DNA of 64,000 nt from positions 1,714,501-1,778,500 of the forward strand of contig NZ_BQYI01000001.1 in the NCBI RefSeq assembly GCF_027923405.1, in the 5' to 3' direction. This document shows, piece after piece, positions 23,975 to 32,526 of the stretch. Within the stretch, counting starts at the first letter, position 1; each line of letters begins with the position of its first letter. Position numbers and translations under genes: made by a program. The notes beneath the pieces were generated by a model. That model saw only the letters and a list, made by a program, of their open reading frames with translations, was not told where the DNA came from and made no database searches. Source of the DNA: Paenibacillus sp. YYML68. Its GTDB lineage: Bacteria; Bacillota; Bacilli; Paenibacillales; NBRC-103111.

Positions 23975-24517
23975 ATTCATCTACTAGTAACCGCAATCAC
24001 GATTGCATGCTTCTTTCGCTCGAAAAATTGGCGGCAGTCCGGACGCTATCATACGACAGCGCTCTATATGATCGTCGGCAATTTATTGTATTTGCTGCTT
24101 ACGGCCGGCTTCGTGCTGTGGCGATTTTCACCAGAATTCGAGCTGTTGCCCATTGTGTTTGAGCTTAGCTACACCTTCATCGTATTTCCGCTTACGGTGC
24201 TCATGTTCTTGAATAGCTATCCACAGGGTCGTGTCCATATTGCGAAGCATTATGCCAAGTGGATCTTGCTGTACTCAGGCTTCGAGCTTGTGCTCGCTTG
24301 GAACGGCCGTATGCTGTATGGCAATGGGTGGAACTGGTATTATTCCACAGCGTTTGATGTGCTCATGTTCCCCATGCTGCTGCTGCATAGCCGCAAACCG
24401 CTGATTGCCTATGCGGTGTCGGTACCCATTATTATACTCCTTGTATGGTACTTCAAGGTTCCGATCGAACCGATTGCCAGAGCCATATTGGAAACCAGGT
24501 GGTCTCCCGCTAATTGA
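23975..24517 (+). CDS. CBO0543-type integral membrane protein
   Basis: The product of about 180 residues has five or so membrane helices (LLVTAITIACFFR; ALYMIVGNLLYLLLTAGFVL; LSYTFIVFPLTVLMFLNSYP; LIAYAVSVPIIILLVWYF). It resembles the CBO0543 family common in spore-forming Firmicutes, whose function is unknown. The start is a problem. The only well-placed codon behind GAGGAG (23963-23968) is ATT at 23975. No in-frame ATG, GTG or TTG lies nearby, and the frame is open upstream to 23906. A rare ATT start is therefore suggested. Confidence 0.6.
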   Translation: MHLLVTAITIACFFRSKNWRQSGRYHTTALYMIVGNLLYLLLTAGFVLWRFSPEFELLPIVFELSYTFIVFPLTVLMFLNSYPQGRVHIAKHYAKWILLYSGFELVLAWNGRMLYGNGWNWYYSTAFDVLMFPMLLLHSRKPLIAYAVSVPIIILLVWYFKVPIEPIARAILETRWSPAN

Positions 24518-24579
24518 CATTCGAGAGGAAACATGGTTGTATAGAAGGGCATTGGTTTGAAAGCGGTGGGGGGAAACGA

Positions 24580-25284
24580 ATGATGAACAAACGAACGATG
24601 CCGGAAGCGATGATATTTGATGTAGACGGTACGTTATTCCGGACGGAGACGCTGCTGCTGCCTGCCTATCATGCTGCATTCGAGCAATTGCGGGCTGAAG
24701 GGCTGTTTCGCGGGGAAACGCCGCCGGAACGGTACATCATCGGCAGTCTTGGGATGCTGCTTGAGCACATATGGGAGCAGGTACTGCCTGAGTATGGGCG
24801 TGATGTTCATCGACGTGCGGACGAGCTGCTGCTGAAGCTCCAGCTTGAAGGGCTGCGGCGCGGCGAGGGTGAGCTCTATGAGGGAGTTGCTGAGACGCTG
24901 CGAGCGCTGAAGGAGCGGGGCATCCGTTTGTTTACCGCGAGCAACGGTCTGGAGGCATATGTCAAAGGAGTGATCGGCTATCAGGGCTTGGAGCCGTTGT
25001 TCGAGCCGGAAGGGCTGTACAGCGCCGGGCAGCATCGGACGCGCTCCAAGGTAGACCTCGTTCGTCTCTTACTTGACCGGTTCGGAATTCAGGAAGCATG
25101 GATGGTCGGAGACCGCTCGTCGGACGTTGAGGCTGGCCGTGGCAACGGACTGTTCGTCGTTGGCTGCGATTACGCAGGCTTCCGCAAGCAGGGGGAGCTA
25201 GCGGGGGCCGATGTACGCATTCAGTCGTTCAGTGAGCTGCTCGACGTGCTCGATTCGTTCGAACAGACGCAGCGAAGCGGATAG
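24580..25284 (+). CDS. HAD-superfamily phosphatase
   Basis: The 234-residue protein has the HAD motifs in order: motif I FDVDGTLFRTE with nucleophile Asp, a helical cap, motif II FTASNG, and motif IV MVGDRSSDVEAGRGNGL. This suits a phosphoglycolate-phosphatase or nucleotidase type member; the substrate cannot be told from sequence. The ATG at 24580 (or 24583) is chosen because GGTGGGGGG lies 6-8 bases before it. An in-frame ATG at 24514 lacks such a site and overlaps the upstream gene. Confidence 0.8.
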   Translation: MMNKRTMPEAMIFDVDGTLFRTETLLLPAYHAAFEQLRAEGLFRGETPPERYIIGSLGMLLEHIWEQVLPEYGRDVHRRADELLLKLQLEGLRRGEGELYEGVAETLRALKERGIRLFTASNGLEAYVKGVIGYQGLEPLFEPEGLYSAGQHRTRSKVDLVRLLLDRFGIQEAWMVGDRSSDVEAGRGNGLFVVGCDYAGFRKQGELAGADVRIQSFSELLDVLDSFEQTQRSG

Positions 25285-25339
25285 CGACAACTCAAGCTGT
25301 AACATAGGGCTGTACCGTATGCCGTATGTGTAAAACAAT

Positions 25340-25386
25340 AGACCCGCTCCACGGAAGCTCGTCACAGAGCTCCTGGGAGCGGGTCT
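25340..25386. terminator. Bidirectional terminator between HAD and coat-cluster genes
   Basis: AGACCCGCTCC at 25340-25350 pairs perfectly with GGAGCGGGTCT at 25376-25386, with an inner GAGCTC-type pairing. It lies between the convergent HAD gene and the end of the yheCD cluster. Confidence 0.65.
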
Positions 25387-25456
25387 TGTCATGAGGGTCC
25401 GATTGACCGCGTGAAGTGCTACGTCTGAGGTAGGCGACGGACTCGTTAACGCAGCC

Positions 25457-26581
25457 TTAGGGCCGCGGCTTGACTGGTGCATCCTTCTTCTTCGTAGTCA
25501 TCAGCCACTGTGCATATTGTAGCGGTCGGGTGATCGCCTTCGCGTAGGTCTCCTTCTCGCCGATGCGTCGGAACACTTCACGGGACGGCTTCGGGTTCAC
25601 CTCCAGCAGCCAGATGTGACCGCTTGGATCGACCGCAAGATCGATGCCCGCCTCGCAGAACGGGCCGAACTTCGTCTCCAGATGCTCCGCCACGCGAAGA
25701 CCGAGCTCATAAGCCTCCTTGCGGATCGACTCGACCTTGGCCCCGGTGCCGAACCGCCTCGCGAGCAGCGTCTCCATCGACACCGCGCGGCCTCCGCCGT
25801 GCAGGTTGGACGTAACCGAGCGCTGCGGTCCGATACGGCCTGCACAGCCAGTCACCTGCCACTGGCCTTGGCCGTCCTTCTGCACGAGCATACGGAAGTC
25901 GTGTACGCGTCCATCCCTCAGCTTCAGGTTGATGCCCTGCTGCACAATATATTGCTCCTGCAGCTTCCAGCCTTCGAGCTTGGCGGGAAGGCGGTCGGTT
26001 TTCATTTTACCCGCGGTCAAGATGCGTCTCATCGGGTCTCGGCCTTGCACGTGAATAACGCTTCCGCTACCGGCCAGCCGCTGAAGACGAAGAATGCCGC
26101 GTCCGCCGGTGCCGCTCTTCGGCTTCATGTAGACGACCTCGTGCTTTTTCAGAAAATCAGCCAGCTCCTTCGCGCTTCGATAGCGGACCGTCGCCGGCAA
26201 GTAAGGCTCGATCCGGTCATCCTGTGCGAGCAGCTGATGCATCGCCCACTTGTTAGCAAGCGGGCGGCTTATATATTGAAGCTCCGGGTGGCGCTTGCGG
26301 AAGCCCGACAGCTTCCGGTAATTGCTGACGCCGTGGTACCGGCAGCGGTCGTAGATGAGTGGAGGGAACTTCGTCCACTTGCGCACCCATTTCTGCTGGG
26401 CTGAATCGTAGGTGAGGGCGTGCACGCGCGGAGGCTGCAGCTCCTTGACGTCATCGGGTGTAAAGATCATGACATCCAGTCCGAGCTTGCGGCCTTGGAT
26501 GCACAGCTTTTTGAAGAAGGCGAGCTCCTCCAGACGACGCCCCTCCAGATACATAGCCAGAACGCCTAGTGGTTTGGACAT
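25457..26581 (-). CDS. YheC/YheD-family ATP-grasp protein, YheC-like (copy 1)
   Basis: This member of about 374 residues has the YheC layout: an N-terminal Rossmann-like part (GVLAMYLEGRRLEELAFFKK), PPLIYDRCRYHGVSNYRKL, then an ATP-grasp fold with YMKPKSGTGGRGILRLQRL (nucleotide loop) and CEAGIDLAVDPSGHIWLLE plus VNPKPS (metal-binding end). The family is linked to the spore coat in Bacillus; the reaction is not established, though ATP-grasp enzymes form carboxylate-amine or peptide-type bonds. ATG 26581 is preferred over GTG 26590 because AGGTGA sits 5 bases upstream. It is the last gene of a five-gene minus-strand run. Confidence 0.8.
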   Translation of the reverse strand: MSKPLGVLAMYLEGRRLEELAFFKKLCIQGRKLGLDVMIFTPDDVKELQPPRVHALTYDSAQQKWVRKWTKFPPLIYDRCRYHGVSNYRKLSGFRKRHPELQYISRPLANKWAMHQLLAQDDRIEPYLPATVRYRSAKELADFLKKHEVVYMKPKSGTGGRGILRLQRLAGSGSVIHVQGRDPMRRILTAGKMKTDRLPAKLEGWKLQEQYIVQQGINLKLRDGRVHDFRMLVQKDGQGQWQVTGCAGRIGPQRSVTSNLHGGGRAVSMETLLARRFGTGAKVESIRKEAYELGLRVAEHLETKFGPFCEAGIDLAVDPSGHIWLLEVNPKPSREVFRRIGEKETYAKAITRPLQYAQWLMTTKKKDAPVKPRP

Positions 26582-26594
26582 GATGGTCACCTGC

Positions 26595-27743
26595 CTAACG
26601 ATAGCTGCTTAGCTTCGTACTCTTTTTGGATAAAAACATCGAATAGCGAATCAAGTTTTCGAGCGATTTTTGCCGAATTGGAGGCTCATCGAACTTCATT
26701 GGCTTCGAATTCGCCTCGAAAAACCAGATGTGTCCGTCGCTGTCGACGCCAAGGTCCATGGACATCTCGCCAAGCGTATGGCCGCTTGCCTTCTCAATGT
26801 GCCGGGCAATCGTAAGCGCGGCCTTCTTCGCCCGCTGGATCACCTTCTTGCTCGTCGTGCTGCCGAAGGCATGCGCGAGCAGCTTGGCTGGGTCGTCGAT
26901 GGAGCCTCCACGCGGGACGTGGGTCGTAATGCTGAGCTTACCGGCCAGCCTCGCCCCGACGCCTGCTACGCTCCAGGCGCCTTTGTAATTTTTCTGCACG
27001 AGCACACGGAGATCGAACGGCCGGCGCTTGTAGCTCGTCAGCTGGATGCCCTGCTGGGCGATATAATCCTTCGAGCCGATCAGCTCGCTCACCTCGCTCC
27101 ACAGCTGGGAGACGTTCGGGAAGCGGGTAATCTGGCTCTTCGTCTTATCTTGAATGCTCAGCTCGAACTGCCTTGCGGCTGCCTTGCTGCTATCGACGCG
27201 GCTCACCTTCATAATCCCCTTGCCGGCCTTGCCGCGAATCGGCTTCAGGTACAGCGAGGAGTAGCTCTGCAGCAGCTTGTCGAGCTCGGAGCTGGAGGAC
27301 AGGCGCACCGTAGCCGGGATGTAAGGCTTCGTCTGCTTCGACTTGTTCAGCCATTCGAACAGTGTCCACTTGTTGAAGAACGATGGGTTGAAGAAGCGGA
27401 TGCGCTCGTGGCGCAGACAGGTTTGGATCACCTGCTGCACCTCGGGCATCATCTCGAACTTGCGGTACGGAATCCGGTTATAGATGACATGGGGCAGTGG
27501 CAGCAGCTCGCGCTTCCAGCTCTTCGTGCCATGCTGGTAGCGGTAGCCGACCGCATGCTTGCCGCTCAGCTTGAAGTCGCTCGTCGTCATGACGTATACG
27601 AGGACGCCGCGTTCCTCCCCGGCTCGGATCAAGTCGATGAAGTTATCTTGATTGCCGCGAAAAATACGCTTGTTATCCGCATAGGTCAGAATGGCGAGCG
27701 TCGGTCGCTGAGGCGTCGCTTGTTGCTTCGTTCGCGTAGCCAC
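26595..27743 (-). CDS. YheC/YheD-family ATP-grasp protein, YheC-like (copy 2)
   Basis: The 382-residue paralogue has the same order of motifs: LAILTYADNKRIFRGNQDNF, LPHVIYNRIPYRKFEMMPEV, YLKPIRGKAGKGIMKVSRV, MSMDLGVDSDGHIWFFEANS and KPMKF. It starts at GTG 27743 with AAGGAGG 9 bases upstream. It abuts copy 3 (the stop of copy 3 lies next to its GTG) and is separated from copy 1 by 13 bases, so the three are surely cotranscribed. A spore-coat role is inferred from the family. Confidence 0.8.
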   Translation of the reverse strand: MATRTKQQATPQRPTLAILTYADNKRIFRGNQDNFIDLIRAGEERGVLVYVMTTSDFKLSGKHAVGYRYQHGTKSWKRELLPLPHVIYNRIPYRKFEMMPEVQQVIQTCLRHERIRFFNPSFFNKWTLFEWLNKSKQTKPYIPATVRLSSSSELDKLLQSYSSLYLKPIRGKAGKGIMKVSRVDSSKAAARQFELSIQDKTKSQITRFPNVSQLWSEVSELIGSKDYIAQQGIQLTSYKRRPFDLRVLVQKNYKGAWSVAGVGARLAGKLSITTHVPRGGSIDDPAKLLAHAFGSTTSKKVIQRAKKAALTIARHIEKASGHTLGEMSMDLGVDSDGHIWFFEANSKPMKFDEPPIRQKSLENLIRYSMFLSKKSTKLSSYR

Positions 27744-29111
27744 CTAACCATCCCTCCTTGCCTTGAAGCGGCTCAGGTAGAGGCAGTAGTCGTATATATA
27801 TTGCAGGGAAGCGCGTCCCTGCTCCTTAAGAGCCGGGTGCTTGAAGATCGAGCGTCCTGGCTTGGAGTTCGCCTCGAACATCCAGATGCGCTCGTTCTTG
27901 TCGATGCCGATGTCGAAGCCGAGCTCGCCGAGCGTATGCTTGTAGTTGCGTTCGATGTCTTGCGCCAGCTTGATGGCCGAATCTTTGGCGTTAGACAGCA
28001 CGGCATCCGCCCGCGAGCCGTACACTTGGCGCAGTGCTTGCTCCGGCGTCATCAGCATGCCGCCTGTGCGAACGTGCGTCGTAACACTGCCTTTACCCGC
28101 CTTCTTCGCGCCGATCGCAGCGACGACCCATTGGTTGGCGCTGTTCTTCGTCATATGGAAGCGGAAGTCGAGCGGACAGCCGTCAATCTCGATTAGACGG
28201 ATGCCCTGCTGGGCGACATAGCCGCGCAGGCTGCCGTTATGACGGTGCAGCAGCTTAATGAGCCCATCGTACTTACCGAAGCGCAGCAGTACGTTGCGGC
28301 CGCTGCGACGGAAGCGAGCGTAGTAGCCGCGCTTCGGGTTATACGTCAGTCGGTAGATGCCGATGCCGAGACTGCCCGCTGTCGGCTTCAAGTAGATGAA
28401 CTTGTGCTTCTCCAGCATCTCCTTCAATTCCTCACCCGAAGGATTAATGCGCGAGTCCGGTACAAAGCGGAACGCATCGGTGCCCTGGAGCAAGTTGTAG
28501 ACGTCCCATTTATCGAAGAAGCTCCAGTTGAACAGCGGAATTCCCCGTCGGATGAAGCGCTGCTTGAACGCATTCATGGAGCTTAGCTTCTCCGCCTTGC
28601 GGCTCGGAAGCCGGTTGTACACGACATCTGGCAGCGGAACCGTCTTGCGCACCCAGCCGCCTTCGCTGCGAGGAATGATCGCGTTCACGGTGCCCTGCGA
28701 CCAGTTCACATCGCTCGGGGAGAAGGCGAAGTAGAACGCGCGATCTGCGCCGACCCGCATGAATTGACGGATGAAGTCAGTCCGAGAGCCGAACGGTGCT
28801 GTGCTGCTGCGGACGACGTTGGTCAAGATGCCGATCAACGGTCCGAGCTTCATTTCTTTACCGCTGTTATTGACAACCATGATCGTTCCGGTGCGGGGGA
28901 GCTTGAGCTGCGTATAGAGGGAGGCGGTTATATACAGATGGTTCCCGCTTTTTTTCAGCAGCTTGAGTGGCAGCGTTACGCTCTTGCTGCCAGCCTTTAC
29001 GGTAACGCTGCGCGTTTTGGACAATTTCAGCGCTCTAGCTAAGTCACCACTGGCATAGACCGCGCGTTCCTGTCTTTTTGTAATATGAACTGTACAAGTG
29101 GTCGAGCTCAT
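27744..29111 (-). CDS. YheC/YheD-family ATP-grasp protein, YheD-like (copy 3)
   Basis: The 455-residue member has an extra N-terminal beta domain of about 100 residues (TVHITKRQERAVYASGDLAR; GSKSVTLPLKLLKKSGNHLY) before the ATP-grasp region. This matches YheD (about 450 residues) rather than YheC. The core motifs are YLKPTAGSLGIGIYRLTY and LGFDIGIDKNERIWMFEANS plus KPGRS. The ATG at 29111 is set by AGGAGG at 29118-29123. An in-frame start further up at 29192 lies inside the tandem repeats and is rejected. Its leader is the 83-bp repeat array. Confidence 0.82.
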   Translation of the reverse strand: MSSTTCTVHITKRQERAVYASGDLARALKLSKTRSVTVKAGSKSVTLPLKLLKKSGNHLYITASLYTQLKLPRTGTIMVVNNSGKEMKLGPLIGILTNVVRSSTAPFGSRTDFIRQFMRVGADRAFYFAFSPSDVNWSQGTVNAIIPRSEGGWVRKTVPLPDVVYNRLPSRKAEKLSSMNAFKQRFIRRGIPLFNWSFFDKWDVYNLLQGTDAFRFVPDSRINPSGEELKEMLEKHKFIYLKPTAGSLGIGIYRLTYNPKRGYYARFRRSGRNVLLRFGKYDGLIKLLHRHNGSLRGYVAQQGIRLIEIDGCPLDFRFHMTKNSANQWVVAAIGAKKAGKGSVTTHVRTGGMLMTPEQALRQVYGSRADAVLSNAKDSAIKLAQDIERNYKHTLGELGFDIGIDKNERIWMFEANSKPGRSIFKHPALKEQGRASLQYIYDYCLYLSRFKARRDG

Positions 29112-29126
29112 GATGAACCTCCTATC

Positions 29127-29450
29127 CTGGAATAACAGTCTCCCGGAAGAAACAGGAGCTGTTATGGCAAGCCTCGAATTTGGCGTAGCCAAATTGAGGG
29201 CCTGATCTACTGGAATAACAGTCTCCCGGAAGAAACAGGAGCTGTTATGGCAAGCCTCGAATTTGGTGAAGCCAAATTGAGGGCCTGATTTACTGGAATA
29301 ACAGTCTCCCGGAAGAAACAGGAGCTGTTATGGCAAGCCTCGAATTTGGTGAAGCCAAATTGAGGGCCTGATTTACTGGAATAACAGTCTCCGGGAAGAA
29401 ACAGGAGCTGTTATGGCAAGCCTCGAATTTGGCGCAGCCAAATTGAGGGC
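29127..29450. repeat. Four 83-bp tandem repeats filling a coat-gene intergenic space
   Basis: Units start at 29127, 29210, 29293 and 29376 with a period of exactly 83 bp; the last is about 75 bp. They are nearly identical. Each unit holds two hairpins: ATAACAG-TCTCC/GGAG-CTGTTAT, and CCTC-AATTTGGC/GCCAAATT-GAGG. The few differences fall in the second loop (GTA, GAA, GCA) and in the adjacent base, where a C-to-T change still pairs in RNA. The array runs from 2 bases beyond one gene's stop to 4 bases before the next gene's ribosome binding site. The period is not a multiple of 3, so the array is not coding. Confidence 0.9.
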
Positions 29451-29452
29451 AT

Positions 29453-30622
29453 TTATCGAATGATGGACGCTTCGTGCCGCAGCATGTAATCCGCATAGCG
29501 CAGCGGGTTCGCTGCGGCGGCTGTTTGCGCCTCTTGATGCTGGATATAAGTAAAGATGGAGCGGCCCGGCTTGGAATTCACTTCAAGCAACCAGATACAC
29601 CCGGCGGTATCGATCCCATAATCGATACCGAGCTCGGCGAGACGCCCGTGATCGGCTTCGAGAACGGGCGGCACCGCCTCTGAGAGCTGCTGCAGCTCCT
29701 CCAGCAGCTGGGCAGCTCGCGCCCGCCCGAACTGGCGGGCGAGGAAGGGCTCGGCGGCCTCCGCGGAGCCGCCGCCGTGCAGGTTCGCGGTCAGGCTGCC
29801 CCCCTGACCGCATCGGACGGCGAGGCCGGTCAGCTGCCAGCGGCCGGAGCCGTCCTTCTGCATGAGCGCGCGCACGTCGTACGCGCGGCCCTCGCTCGTG
29901 TGCAGCGCCAGATAGCGCTGCACCAGATAGCGGCGGCGGCCGATGAAGCGCCGCAGCCATAGCCCGAGCGCGGCGGCGTCCGCGAAGCCGCGCGACACAT
30001 CGCGGTTGCGCGCGTCCCGGCCGCGCACCGTATAGGCATGCGCCGCGCCCGCTTCGCCGCGGCGCACGAGCAGCACGCCGCGGCCCTGCGAGCCGCCGAG
30101 CGGCTTCAGCACGGCTTCGCCGTGCGCCGCCAGCCAGACGCCGAGCGTGCGCATGCTGCGCAGCAGCTCGGTCGGCGGCAGGTGGCGGTTGAACTGGCCG
30201 CTTGCAGCGAGCATCTGCTGCACCGTCCATTTATCCTTCAGTCCGTTACTGAGCAGACGGACCGAAGGAATGTCGCGCAGCCGACGGAGCGCCTCGCGGT
30301 ATACGGCTTGCTGCGGCTTGCTCGAGAAGAAGCACCGATCATAGATCACCGGAGGCAGCTCGAAGGAGCAGCGCTCCCAGCATCGCAGAGCGAGGTCGTA
30401 TCGGTAGCCCTGCACGCGCTCCTGCTCCCAGTCGACGGAGCAAGGCGTGAACACGTACACGGTCAGGCCGAGCTTGTGGCCGAGCATCGTTAACCGCTGG
30501 TAGAAGCTGCGATTCTCGAACGGCGCCTCCTGATCAGTCCGTACCTCCGTTCTCGTCCTCGTCCTTGTCGTCAGGATGCCGACCGTCTTCGGCTTACGAG
30601 CCGACTTGTTGAAGATTGCCAT
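29453..30622 (-). CDS. YheC/YheD-family ATP-grasp protein, YheC-like (copy 4)
   Basis: The 389-residue paralogue is markedly Ala/Arg/Leu-rich and more GC-rich than its neighbours. It keeps the family motifs: ELPPVIYDRCFFSSKPQQAV, AVLKPLGGSQGRGVLLVRRG, and LGIDYGIDTAGCIWLLEVNS plus KPGRS. GAGAGGTG precedes the ATG at 30622. Its stop touches the tandem array, and it lies 63 bases downstream of copy 5. The bias suggests a separate duplication or transfer history; the function is inferred from the family only. Confidence 0.8.
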   Translation of the reverse strand: MAIFNKSARKPKTVGILTTRTRTRTEVRTDQEAPFENRSFYQRLTMLGHKLGLTVYVFTPCSVDWEQERVQGYRYDLALRCWERCSFELPPVIYDRCFFSSKPQQAVYREALRRLRDIPSVRLLSNGLKDKWTVQQMLAASGQFNRHLPPTELLRSMRTLGVWLAAHGEAVLKPLGGSQGRGVLLVRRGEAGAAHAYTVRGRDARNRDVSRGFADAAALGLWLRRFIGRRRYLVQRYLALHTSEGRAYDVRALMQKDGSGRWQLTGLAVRCGQGGSLTANLHGGGSAEAAEPFLARQFGRARAAQLLEELQQLSEAVPPVLEADHGRLAELGIDYGIDTAGCIWLLEVNSKPGRSIFTYIQHQEAQTAAAANPLRYADYMLRHEASIIR

Positions 30623-30685
30623 CGCACAGCACCTCTCGATCGGTGGGAAGTGATCTTGCGCTCATCTTCATATATGCACGCAACG

Positions 30686-32053
30686 TTAGAACTTGGCAGC
30701 GTATCGGGAATATTGCACGATGGTCTTGACGGATGGACGAATTTTGCGTTCTGCCGACAGCGGCGTATTGTCCTCCTTGGACGGCTTCGAGTTGACCTCG
30801 ATCAGCCATACCCGACCTCCGGAATCTAGCGCCAGATCGACGCCCAGCTCGGCAAAATGTCCATCGATCTGCTTCTCGACGCCCTTCGCGATCTGCAGCG
30901 CCGCGCGGCGCAGCTTGAGGAGACCGCTCGACGGAGAGATGGAGCGGGCACGCTTCAGCGCATCCTTGACGGTCGTCAGCGAGCCGCCGCGAGCCAGGTT
31001 CGACACGAAATGGTCTTGACCGGCGATACGAGCGACAATCGAGGTGACGGTCCACTGTCCGCCGTCTCCACGCTGTACGAGCGCGCGGAAGTCGACGGGG
31101 CGTCCTCCGACAGAGACGAGCGGCAAGCCTTGCTGAATCTGATACCGCTGCGACTTGACCTTGCGGGACAGCGCCGCGTACAAGGCGCTCATCGTCGGGT
31201 AAGACTGCTTGCGCGACCCGTTCACTCCAGTGAAGGAGCAGCTGTAGCCGCCGCCTGACAGCTTACGGATACGGATTATGCCCTTGCCGAGACTGCCAGT
31301 GATCGGCTTCAGAAAGACGGTGTTGTACTTGCTGCACATCGACTTCATCTGCTCGAACGATTTCAGTAGATGCGACTCTGGCAAGTAGAGGCGAATGCCG
31401 GACTCCTTCTGCAGGGCGTCGAACACCTCGGTTTTGTTCAAATATTTCTCATTGAACAGCACTGTGCCTTGCTTCGACCTTACATGCGAGATGAACTGCT
31501 GCACGCTCGGGCGGTTCTCCAGCTTGCGGCTCGTCAGTCGGTTGTACAGCACATGCGGCAACGGGAAGGCAGTCTTGTGCCACCCTCCGGCATAATGCCA
31601 GCCGCGAACAGTGTCGCCCTGGCCGTCCAGATCGTCAGGGGTGCAGAAGAAGACCGCTGCGCCGTACAGCTTGCACGCATCGCTGAGCTCCCGGCAGAAG
31701 CCGGTGTTCGCTCCGAACGGCTTGTCGGTTGCAGTTGCATGTACACGGCTCATCATGACGCCTATGAGCGGCCCCAGATGGAGCGACTTGCTGCTCGCCT
31801 TATACCGCACACATAGCTGCATCCCTTGGGTCAGACCGAGCTTGGCGGCGAGCGTCGGGCTCATGCGCAGCGTGCCGCTCGCTTGAACCGCCACGACCTT
31901 CACGTCGTGCCGAGCCGAGCCAAGGCGTAACTGGATCGTCTCTCGCTGCGGAATTTTCCATTTGCGGACCAAGGCATCACTGAGCATGAGCAGTGTGCTG
32001 TCGCCCATCATGGACGCTTGTATCGCGATTTTCACTTTTGTTCTCTTCTTCAT
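30686..32053 (-). CDS. YheC/YheD-family ATP-grasp protein, YheD-like (copy 5)
   Basis: The 455-residue member has the long N-terminal domain of the YheD type (KKRTKVKIAIQASMMGDSTL; LHLGPLIGVMMSRVHATATD). The ATP-grasp core follows (FLKPITGSLGKGIIRIRKL; LGVDLALDSGGRVWLIEVNS plus KPSKED). The ATG at 32053 has GGAAGGAG 6 bases upstream. It is the first gene of the five-gene unit, so the main promoter should lie in 32054-32190. A sporulation sigma factor is likely for such genes, but I cannot point to a secure promoter. Confidence 0.82.
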   Translation of the reverse strand: MKKRTKVKIAIQASMMGDSTLLMLSDALVRKWKIPQRETIQLRLGSARHDVKVVAVQASGTLRMSPTLAAKLGLTQGMQLCVRYKASSKSLHLGPLIGVMMSRVHATATDKPFGANTGFCRELSDACKLYGAAVFFCTPDDLDGQGDTVRGWHYAGGWHKTAFPLPHVLYNRLTSRKLENRPSVQQFISHVRSKQGTVLFNEKYLNKTEVFDALQKESGIRLYLPESHLLKSFEQMKSMCSKYNTVFLKPITGSLGKGIIRIRKLSGGGYSCSFTGVNGSRKQSYPTMSALYAALSRKVKSQRYQIQQGLPLVSVGGRPVDFRALVQRGDGGQWTVTSIVARIAGQDHFVSNLARGGSLTTVKDALKRARSISPSSGLLKLRRAALQIAKGVEKQIDGHFAELGVDLALDSGGRVWLIEVNSKPSKEDNTPLSAERKIRPSVKTIVQYSRYAAKF

Positions 32054-32187
32054 ACGGTACTCCTTCCCAGCATGAGCGGTGCGCCCTGTTGGCGGTTTTG
32101 TTCATGCATGGAGCGTTGGCAAACGAACTACTTCATCATATGAGGGCGTCTATCCCTTGGTGAGAATAAAAACGTGATCAGCCGCAA

Positions 32188-32243
32188 TAACGCAAAAAGG
32201 ACTCCACCTCATCGTCTACTGACGTTGAAGTGAAGTCCTATTT
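32188..32243 (-). terminator. Terminator of the small minus-strand gene
   Basis: On the minus strand AGGACT-CA... pairs with ...TG-AGTCCT over an extended imperfect stem (with ACGTC/GACG near the loop) and ends in TTTTTG. It lies 31 bases after the stop of the gene at 32274. Confidence 0.65.
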
Positions 32244-32273
32244 CAAACTTGACGATGCATGGTCAGAGCATCA

Positions 32274-32462
32274 TTACAGCCGATACCGTGTCGGCCGCTT
32301 CTGCTCCTGCTCGTCGTTCTCTTGCTTCTCGTACGGTGATTCGGCCCCGATGCGGGTTACGGCAACGACGCCGAGCTCGTAGCGCTCATGTGGCGCTGTA
32401 TCCTCGTAGACGGTAGCCGGATCGCCGTCGGTCTCCGGCTCGAATTGCGGCTCGTTAGGCAT
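32274..32462 (-). CDS. Small acidic hypothetical protein
   Basis: This 62-residue protein is acidic and proline-rich, with no hydrophobic segment (NEPQFEPETDGDPATVYEDT ... EKQENDEQEQKRPTRYRL). AAGGAG lies 8 bases before the ATG, and a good terminator follows. It sits between the coat-type ATP-grasp genes and a Gln-rich protein gene, all on the minus strand. I do not recognise it; low-complexity small proteins near coat genes may be spore components, which is only a guess. Confidence 0.55.
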   Translation of the reverse strand: MPNEPQFEPETDGDPATVYEDTAPHERYELGVVAVTRIGAESPYEKQENDEQEQKRPTRYRL

Positions 32463-32526
32463 ATGCTGCGCTCCTTATGAGTCTATATTAACGACAACAG
32501 CTCGTTGAAGCTCCTGGCGCTGGCGT

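Noticed and set aside
26670-28196. 508-codon plus-strand open frame across the YheC/D genes
   Set aside because: It lies antisense to two well-supported ATP-grasp genes, has no ribosome site, and its translation is low-complexity Leu/Arg/Ala typical of shadow frames in GC-rich DNA.
29112-29192. N-terminal extension of YheD-like copy 3 into the tandem repeats
   Set aside because: The extension is repeat-encoded, and AGGAGG at 29118-29123 clearly serves the ATG at 29111, giving the same 455-residue length as the paralogue.
29127-29450. CRISPR array
   Set aside because: The units are directly contiguous with an 83-bp period and no variable spacers, and no cas genes are present.
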